From NCBI GenBank assembly GCA_964530075.1, contig CAZGXU010000056.1, positions 1-11,884 on the forward strand: a stretch of 11,884 nt of DNA. The letters run 5' to 3'. The translations under genes and the position numbers were made by a program. The DNA is from JANQEA01 sp964530075 (GTDB lineage: Bacteria > Bipolaricaulota > Bipolaricaulia > UBA7950 > UBA9294). Shown here piece by piece: positions 8,201 to 11,884 of this stretch (position 1 is its first letter; the number at the start of each line of letters is the position of its first letter). The notes beneath the pieces were generated by a model. It did no database searches and was not told the origin of the DNA. It saw only the letters and a program-made list of their open reading frames with translations.

Positions 8201-8600
8201 GCTGCCGTTCGAACGGCCGATCACCGTCGGGTACATGTACATCCTCAAGTTGGAGCACATCGCCGACGAGAAGATCCACGCTCGCTCCACCGGTCCGTAC
8301 GCGCTGATCACCCAGCAGCCGCTCGGCGGGAAGGCCCAGTTCGGCGGCCAGAGACTCGGCGAGATGGAGGTCTGGGCGCTGGAGGCCTACGGCGCCTCGG
8401 CGCTGCTCCAGGAGATGCTGACGGTTAAGTCGGACGACACGCGCGGGCGAATCCAGCTGTACAAGGCGATCCTCAAGGGGGAGGAGTTCCCCGAGCCCGG
8501 CCTCCCCGAGTCGTTCCGGGTCCTGCTGAGGGAGTTGCGAAGTCTCGGTCTCTACCCACGCGTCTACGATCGAAGCGACCATGAAGTCGACATCACCTAG
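5265..8600 (+). CDS. rpoB: DNA-directed RNA polymerase subunit beta
   Basis: RpoB is the second-largest subunit of RNA polymerase and forms one side of the active-site cleft. It has 1111 residues, complete and compact, without the large lineage-specific insertions. Landmarks are FIINGSENALVNELTRAPG (117-135), the rifampicin region (about 420-447), RDVHSSHYARICPIETPEG (461-479), YNYEDAIVIS (716-725), the catalytic-centre GDKLAGRHGNKG (870-881; K872 and K880 match E. coli K1065 and K1073), PMGVPSRMNLGQIFE (907-921) and GGKAQFGGQRLGEMEVWALE (1021-1040). Oddities are Asn445 at the E. coli Ser531 place, Glu430 for Asp516, a one-residue shorter fork loop 2, and Gln480 in PEGQNIGLI. The start follows AAGGGGAG. 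The next gene is not rpoC. Confidence 0.98.
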   Translation: MRYRERRSYGQIQEILPPPYFLADVRTSFSDFVENGISRAFADITPIEGHGKDGLILEFIEPYLGDARNSELECKDKDLTFARPLRVTARLLQEGKLLQDTELYIGDFPMMTSRGTFIINGSENALVNELTRAPGVYFTQEDVHQYKGHILPELGAWLEILLDTRRMTLRANLDRKGKVSVATLLKALGFDEDRIRRYFSFEVSPVTAERLQPYVGCLSVDEILPKKADEPVLLAGQTLQEEHLLPLATAKLEAVRLVNRHVQKALEEDQTTTQEEALRAVYRRLRPSDRSSPAQMGEYLENLYFHPTSYQLSEVGRFKVNRKLGMALKQPVLYLADIVRTIRLLLEVPENEALLDEKDHLANKRVRLPGELAENALRTGLVRMARIARDKLSKYALDEKDTIRRLISTRTVQGAINQLFYTGRFSQFLEQTNPLTELTHKRRLNALGGGLTKRRAKIEVRDVHSSHYARICPIETPEGQNIGLITSLACYASVNDYGFLIAPYRKVVKGRVTDEIVYLMADDEEKHMIAPATAPIGKNGRLLGERVEVRTGREEVRLVPPKEVDFIGVSPKALVGVSSALIPFLEHDDSNRALMGANMQRQSVPLLRPEAPFVGTGLERQAAMDSGMLVVAEEDGVVEEVDARQIVVKKGRKKTVHPLVNFDRSNQDTILHQRPTVEEGGEVKAGDLLADGPSSELGELALGRNLLVAIMPYEGYNYEDAIVISDRLVRENLLDSIHIEEFEVKAEETKLGPEEITADIPNISKEDLKNLDEDGIVREGTVVRTGDILVGKITPRGESEPTPEEKIFRSIFGERARNVRNTSLRMRPVAGTAKVIKVKKFSRDQGDELDAGVNELVKVFVAQRKTIAIGDKLAGRHGNKGVISTIRPMAEMPFLPDGTPVDIVLNPMGVPSRMNLGQIFEANLGWLAHLRDELVATPIFDGAKEAEILGELREERERAGLAEGDDHDGKVVLRDGRTGLPFERPITVGYMYILKLEHIADEKIHARSTGPYALITQQPLGGKAQFGGQRLGEMEVWALEAYGASALLQEMLTVKSDDTRGRIQLYKAILKGEEFPEPGLPESFRVLLRELRSLGLYPRVYDRSDHEVDIT

Positions 8601-9069
8601 CACATCACCTGGCGAGGGGGAGGAGGGCGGTGAACGGTCGGCCGGCTTCGTCCTCTTTCGCCGCCGCGACGGAAGACGGCTTTACCTCGTGCTTCGGCAT
8701 CGCAACGGCGGGCACTGGGGGTTCCCGAAGGGGCACATCGAACCGGACGAGGACGAGCTTGCCGCTGCTCGGCGAGAAGTGACCGAGGAGACGGGGATCG
8801 AGGAGATGAGGCCGATTCCGCGGTTTCGGGCGACGAGCACGTATCGCTTCACCCGCGGCGGGCGGTCGATCTCGAAGACGGTCGTCTACTTCCTCGCCGA
8901 AACGGAAGCGGAGCGCGTTCGGCTGTCGGGCGAACACTCCGACGCCGCGTGGCTCGGGCCGGGCGACGCGAGGCGGCGGCTGACCTACGCGGAGAGCTGC
9001 TGCCTTCTCGAGGAGGCGGAGGCGCGCCTGGCCGAGGCGTGCCGAAGGAGAGAGCGCGGAAGCCGATAG
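8581..9069 (+). CDS. Nudix hydrolase, bis(5'-nucleosyl)-tetraphosphatase type
   Basis: Nudix enzymes cleave nucleoside diphosphates linked to another group. The 162-residue protein has a perfect Nudix box, G-x5-E-x7-REVTEETGI, at 51-73 (G51, E57, R65, E66, E69, E70, G72). The surroundings (HWGFPKGHIE before the box, SKTVVYFLAE and LSGEHSDAAWL after it) resemble asymmetric Ap4A hydrolases, which split diadenosine tetraphosphate into ATP and AMP; substrate is inferred. The start ATG lies 20 nt inside the end of rpoB in another frame, with no clear ribosome site, so reinitiation after rpoB is likely. No other in-frame ATG, GTG or TTG precedes the conserved part. The first 20 residues are low-complexity (Ser, Thr, Pro, Glu, Gly), and TSPS-TSPG there is encoded by a 12-base tandem repeat. 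Confidence 0.9.
   Translation: MKSTSPSTSPGEGEEGGERSAGFVLFRRRDGRRLYLVLRHRNGGHWGFPKGHIEPDEDELAAARREVTEETGIEEMRPIPRFRATSTYRFTRGGRSISKTVVYFLAETEAERVRLSGEHSDAAWLGPGDARRRLTYAESCCLLEEAEARLAEACRRRERGSR
8590..8613 (+). repeat. 12-bp tandem duplication spanning the rpoB stop codon
   Basis: ACATCACCTAGC (8590-8601) is followed directly by ACATCACCTGGC (8602-8613), with one mismatch. The first copy holds the rpoB stop TAG; in the second the same place reads TGG. In the Nudix frame the copies encode TSPS and TSPG. This looks like a slippage or junction duplication at the rpoB-Nudix border. Confidence 0.8.
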
Positions 9070-9192
9070 TGAATTCGCCGGGGCGGTGGCGATCGCACTC
9101 ACCGTCGGAGGTTCGATGACGGTCCCGCGCGTGCGGGGCGCGTCCGAGACCCTCGGATCGATCGAATCGACGCGGCGAGCGGACGCGTGCGT

Positions 9193-9220
9193 GGCGGCGC
9201 GCTGAGTCGCCGCCTAAAAT
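9193..9220 (+). promoter_or_regulatory. possible promoter/operator before the Kbl-RidA-peptidase genes
   Basis: The 191-base gap 9070-9260 holds one AT-rich island, TAAAATAT. Its first six bases, TAAAAT (9215-9220), differ from the -10 consensus TATAAT at one position. Immediately upstream is an inverted repeat, GGCGGCG (9193-9199) and CGCCGCC (9208-9214), with an 8-nt spacer. There is no recognisable TTGACA at the right distance and no T-run for termination. A start of transcription here is plausible but weakly supported. Two smaller GC hairpins (9124-9137 and 9144-9156) lie upstream, also without T-runs. Confidence 0.25.
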
Positions 9221-9260
9221 ATCGGTGGCACCGGCAAGAAGAAACGAGGAGGGACGTCCG

Positions 9261-10439
9261 ATGGGAAAACTGGCATTCATCGATCGAGCGTTGGCCGATC
9301 TGCGGGAGAAGGGGCTGTACAACACGATCCGCATGATCGACAGCGCGTCGGATGCGTGGGTCACGATCGACGGCCGGCGCGTGCTGAACATGTGCTCCAA
9401 CAACTACCTCGGCTTCGCCAACGACGATCGGCTCCGCGCGGCGGCGAAGCGCGCGATCGACGAGTACGGCGTCGGGCCCGGCGCGGTTCGCTCGATCGCC
9501 GGGACGATGAGCCTCCATATCGAGCTCGAAAAGCGGATCGCGGAGTTCAAGGGGGCCGAGGCGGCCCTCTCCGTCCAGTCCGGGCTGAACACGAACCTCG
9601 CCACGATCCCGCTGCTGATGGGCAAGGAGGACGTGATCTTCACCGACGAGCTGAACCACGCGTCGATCATCGACGGGGTACGGTTGACCAAGGCGCAGCG
9701 GGCGATCTTCCCGCATCGGGACGTCGGGGGTCTTGCCGAGAAGCTCGAGGAATACGAGAAGGTCGAGAAGAAGCTGATCATCACCGACGGGGTCTTCTCG
9801 ATGGACGGGGACCTGGCTCCCCTTCCCGAAATCGTCGAGCTCGCCGAGAGGCACGGTGCCATGGTGATGGTCGACGACGCCCACGGCGAAGGCGTACTCG
9901 GGAGCCATGGTCGCGGGATCGTCGACCACTTCGGTCTTCACGGGCGCGTCGACATCGAGTGCGGGACGATGTCGAAGGCGTTCGGCGTGATGGGCGGATA
10001 CATCGCCGGAAGCGCGAACCTGGTCGAGTACCTCCGCCAGCAGGCGAGGCCGTTCCTGTTCTCGTCGGCGGCGACCCCGCCGGACGTCGCCGCCTGCATC
10101 GCGGCGATCGACATCCTCGAGGCGGACGACGCGCCGGTCCGCGCCCTGTGGGAGAACGCAGACTACTTCAAGGCGGCCCTTCAGGAGCTCGGTTTCGACA
10201 CCGGAGAGAGCCAGACGCCGATCACCCCGGTGATGCTCGGCGAGGCCGAGACGGCGTGGGCCTTCTCGAAGCGGCTCTTCGCCGAAGACGTGTTCGGAAC
10301 GGCGATCGCGTTCCCGACCGTCCCGCGCGGCAGGGCGCGGATCCGCGTCATGCTCTCCGCCGCGCACAGCCGCGAGGATCTCGACTTCGCGGTCGAGAAG
10401 TTCGCGCTCGTCGGACGCGAGCTCGGAGTGATCGAATGA
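9261..10439 (+). CDS. kbl: glycine C-acetyltransferase / 2-amino-3-ketobutyrate CoA ligase-like PLP enzyme (alpha-oxoamine synthase)
   Basis: The family joins or splits an amino acid and an acyl-CoA using pyridoxal phosphate. Kbl converts 2-amino-3-ketobutyrate plus CoA to glycine and acetyl-CoA, the second step of threonine breakdown. The 392-residue protein shows SNNYLGFA (46-53), GAVRSIAGT (74-82), ELNHASIIDG (130-139), TDGVFSMDGD (175-184), DDAHGEGVLG (205-214, with Asp205 and His208) and TMSKAFG with Schiff-base Lys239. SQTPITPV and IAFPTVPRGRARIR follow. It strongly resembles the broad Kbl/8-amino-7-oxononanoate synthase enzyme of Thermus, so biotin synthesis (bioF) remains an alternative; no tdh or bio gene is next to it. 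The ATG at 9261, with GAGGAGGGA at 9246-9254, is preferred over an upstream in-frame GTG at 9225. The gene overlaps ridA by four bases. Confidence 0.93.
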   Translation: MGKLAFIDRALADLREKGLYNTIRMIDSASDAWVTIDGRRVLNMCSNNYLGFANDDRLRAAAKRAIDEYGVGPGAVRSIAGTMSLHIELEKRIAEFKGAEAALSVQSGLNTNLATIPLLMGKEDVIFTDELNHASIIDGVRLTKAQRAIFPHRDVGGLAEKLEEYEKVEKKLIITDGVFSMDGDLAPLPEIVELAERHGAMVMVDDAHGEGVLGSHGRGIVDHFGLHGRVDIECGTMSKAFGVMGGYIAGSANLVEYLRQQARPFLFSSAATPPDVAACIAAIDILEADDAPVRALWENADYFKAALQELGFDTGESQTPITPVMLGEAETAWAFSKRLFAEDVFGTAIAFPTVPRGRARIRVMLSAAHSREDLDFAVEKFALVGRELGVIE

Positions 10440-10816
10440 CGGCGAAGGAAGCGATCCGAACCGATCGCGCCCCGGCCGCCGTCGGCCCGTATTCGCAGGG
10501 GGTCCGCGGGGGAGGCTTCGTCTTCACGTCGGGACAACTCCCGATGAAGGACGGGGAACTGATCGTCGACGACATCGAGCGCGCCGCACGCTGCGCCCTG
10601 GCGAATGTCGAGGCGGTCCTCGGCGCCGGGGGCGCGACACTCGCCGACGTCGTGAAGGTGACGATCTATCTCGCCGACATGGGCGACTTCGGCGCGGTGA
10701 ACGCGGTCTACGCGGAAACCTTCGAGGAGCCGTTCCCGGCGCGGTCGTGCGTCGAGGTCGCCCGTCTGCCGTTGGACGCCCCGATCGAGATCGAGGCCGT
10801 CGCCGTCGTCGCGTGA
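10436..10816 (+). CDS. ridA: RidA family reactive intermediate/imine deaminase
   Basis: RidA hydrolyses reactive enamines and imines, such as 2-aminoacrylate released by PLP enzymes, to ketoacids and ammonia. The 126-residue protein has the family features AVGPYSQG (15-22, with Tyr19), FTSGQLPM (30-37), NVEAVLGAGGATLADVVKVT (57-76) and the signature PARSCVEVARLPLDAPIEIE (101-120). Arg103 and Glu120 match the active-site Arg105 and Glu120 of E. coli RidA, which points to a genuine deaminase. The ATG overlaps the stop of the PLP enzyme (ATGA), and its own stop overlaps the next start (GTGA). Being next to a PLP enzyme fits its protective role. The same frame stays open far upstream, but that part is only a shadow of the PLP gene. 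Confidence 0.95.
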   Translation: MTAKEAIRTDRAPAAVGPYSQGVRGGGFVFTSGQLPMKDGELIVDDIERAARCALANVEAVLGAGGATLADVVKVTIYLADMGDFGAVNAVYAETFEEPFPARSCVEVARLPLDAPIEIEAVAVVA

Positions 10817-11883
10817 GCGGGACCGGCTCGTCACCGAAGGGCCGTCCGCTGCCGGGGTTCTTCGACGCGCATTGCGACACCGTCATGAAGGTCCTCGACG
10901 AAGGCGTCGACTTCGTCCGCGGGGAGGGCGAGGCGCACGTCACGTTCCCGGCGATGAAGGAGGCAGGCATCCGGGCCCAGATCTTCGCCTGCTTTGTCCT
11001 CAGCGAGCGGTATCCGGGGGAGGAGGCCGAGCGCGCCGAGGCGATGATCGGCGCGGTCGTGTCGATGGCCGAGGGGACCCGGGGCGGGATGCGGGTCGCC
11101 CGCACGCGCGGGGACCTGGACGCCGCGTTCGACGGGGGGCCGATCGCCGCGATCCTCGGGCTCGAGGGGGCCGACCCGCTCGAGGGAAAGGCGGAGAGGC
11201 TCCGGCACTTCGTCGATCTCGGGGTGCGCGATCTGATCTTCGCGTGGAAGGACAACCCGTTCTCCGGGACGGCGTTCGGAGAGAACACGCCGCTGACCTG
11301 CGAAGGGGAGCGCCTCCTCGGGTTGGCCGAAGAGCTACGCGTGATGGTCGACGTCTCCCATCTCTCCGATTGCGCGTTCGCCGACGTCTGTCGGATGGCG
11401 ACGGTGCCGTTCATCGCGAGTCACTCCGACTGCCGCGCGCTCTGTCCGAGCCTTCGGAACTTGACCGATCCGATGATCCGCGAGCTGGCGGATCGCGGCG
11501 GAGTGATGGGAATCAACCTCGCCCCCGCCTTCCTCGATCCAGAGGTCCATCGGCGCTCGATGCCGCTGTTCGATGCCTCGCGGAGGCCGGGGACCTCCGA
11601 GGAGGAGAAGCGGCGACTGCGCGCCGAGGCCGATGCCATCCCACGTCCCGAGATCGACTGGGTGGCGCGGCACGTCCTGCACGCGATCAAGGTCGGTGGG
11701 GAGGACTGCGTCGGGCTCGGGGGGGATCTCGACGGGATCGGTCAGCCCCCGGAAGGGATCGACGGGGTGGCCGACTATCGCGCGCTCCTCCCGCTCCTCC
11801 GCGAGGCCGGGCTGGACGAGCGGCGGATCGAAAAGGTCTGCCACCGGAACTTCGCGCGCGTCTTCGGCGCGCTGCTTCCCTAG
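10813..11883 (+). CDS. peptidase family M19 (membrane/renal dipeptidase-like)
   Basis: M19 enzymes are dinuclear zinc dipeptidases of the amidohydrolase fold, often able to cleave dipeptides with a C-terminal D-amino acid. The 356-residue protein has the metal ligands in family context: FFDAHCDT (16-23, His20 and Asp22), LGLEGADPL with bridging Glu118, VDVSHLSD with His183, ASHSDCRAL with His204, and GLGGDLDG with Asp305. The RNLTD stretch (215-219) also matches the family. There is no signal peptide, so it is probably cytoplasmic. The GTG start at 10813 overlaps the ridA stop (GTGA) and is preferred to an in-frame ATG at 10747 inside ridA, which would add an Arg-rich extension foreign to the family. 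The gene is complete, ending one base before the window edge. Confidence 0.92.
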   Translation: MSGTGSSPKGRPLPGFFDAHCDTVMKVLDEGVDFVRGEGEAHVTFPAMKEAGIRAQIFACFVLSERYPGEEAERAEAMIGAVVSMAEGTRGGMRVARTRGDLDAAFDGGPIAAILGLEGADPLEGKAERLRHFVDLGVRDLIFAWKDNPFSGTAFGENTPLTCEGERLLGLAEELRVMVDVSHLSDCAFADVCRMATVPFIASHSDCRALCPSLRNLTDPMIRELADRGGVMGINLAPAFLDPEVHRRSMPLFDASRRPGTSEEEKRRLRAEADAIPRPEIDWVARHVLHAIKVGGEDCVGLGGDLDGIGQPPEGIDGVADYRALLPLLREAGLDERRIEKVCHRNFARVFGALLP

Positions 11884-11884
11884 G

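Noticed and set aside
6819..8603. 594-codon minus-strand frame antisense to rpoB
   Set aside because: Same high-GC shadow effect; the + strand encodes fully conserved RpoB motifs through the whole region.
9124..9156. Two small GC hairpins after the Nudix gene as an intrinsic terminator
   Set aside because: Stems are only 5-6 bp and no T-run follows either; likely chance in high-GC DNA.
9225..9260. Upstream GTG start for the Kbl-like gene
   Set aside because: It adds 12 residues (MAPARRNEEGRP) that include the translated ribosome binding site; the ATG at 9261 has an ideal GAGGAGGGA in front.
9356..10435. Open frame continuing upstream of ridA through the Kbl gene
   Set aside because: The translation is Arg/Gly-rich without motifs; RidA homology begins exactly at the ATG at 10436.
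10747..10812. In-frame ATG upstream of the M19 peptidase GTG
   Set aside because: It lies within ridA and would add an Arg-rich stretch not seen in M19 enzymes; GTGA coupling at 10813 is the better start.

Overview
This is a high-GC bacterial window carrying a core information-processing locus, read entirely on the + strand: the 3' end of a tRNA-Tyr, tRNA-Thr(GGT), tuf, rpmG, tRNA-Trp, secE, nusG, rplK, rplA, rplJ, rplL and rpoB. A short metabolic tail follows: a Nudix hydrolase, a Kbl/AONS-type PLP enzyme, RidA and an M19 dipeptidase. The EF-Tu signature (DNAPEEK rather than DKAPEEK), the unusual NusG and the odd RpoB residues suggest a little-cultivated phylum, perhaps near the FCB (Fibrobacteres-Chlorobi-Bacteroidetes) assemblage. 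I cannot place it more exactly from the sequence. None of the three tRNAs encodes CCA.

Region by region. Bases 1-1721 alternate tRNAs with translation genes, like the tRNA-tufB operons of other bacteria but without a tRNA-Gly between Tyr and Thr. Bases 1753-5164 hold secE-nusG-rplKAJL with gaps of 3-24 nt or a 4-nt overlap. These encode a translocase subunit, a transcription elongation factor and the L11/L1/L10/L12 stalk region of the large ribosomal subunit. Bases 5165-5264 hold a strong 14-bp hairpin followed by a T-rich stretch, placed like the rplL-rpoB attenuator of E. coli. Bases 5265-8600 are a full-length rpoB. Bases 8581-9069 are a Nudix gene that starts inside the end of rpoB. After a 191-base gap, 9261-11883 is a tight three-gene unit (Kbl-like, RidA, M19 peptidase) joined by ATGA and GTGA overlaps.

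The main surprises are in ordinary genes. (1) rpoB is not followed by rpoC, breaking one of the most conserved bacterial gene pairs; a Nudix gene of the diadenosine-tetraphosphate hydrolase type is translationally overlapped with rpoB instead. (2) NusG carries a large insertion of about 180 residues inside its N-terminal domain, like the Thermotoga NusG domain II, and the insertion reads as three tandem modules of about 60 residues. (3) RpoB has a diverged rifampicin pocket, including Asn at the E. coli Ser531 position, and a shortened, more basic fork loop 2. (4) L33 has a Cys3-Asp in place of a Cys4 metal site. (5) EF-Tu has two replacements in switch I. I see no mobile element, CRISPR array or defence system, and no complete new system. 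The most original lead is the rearranged, diverged transcription machinery.
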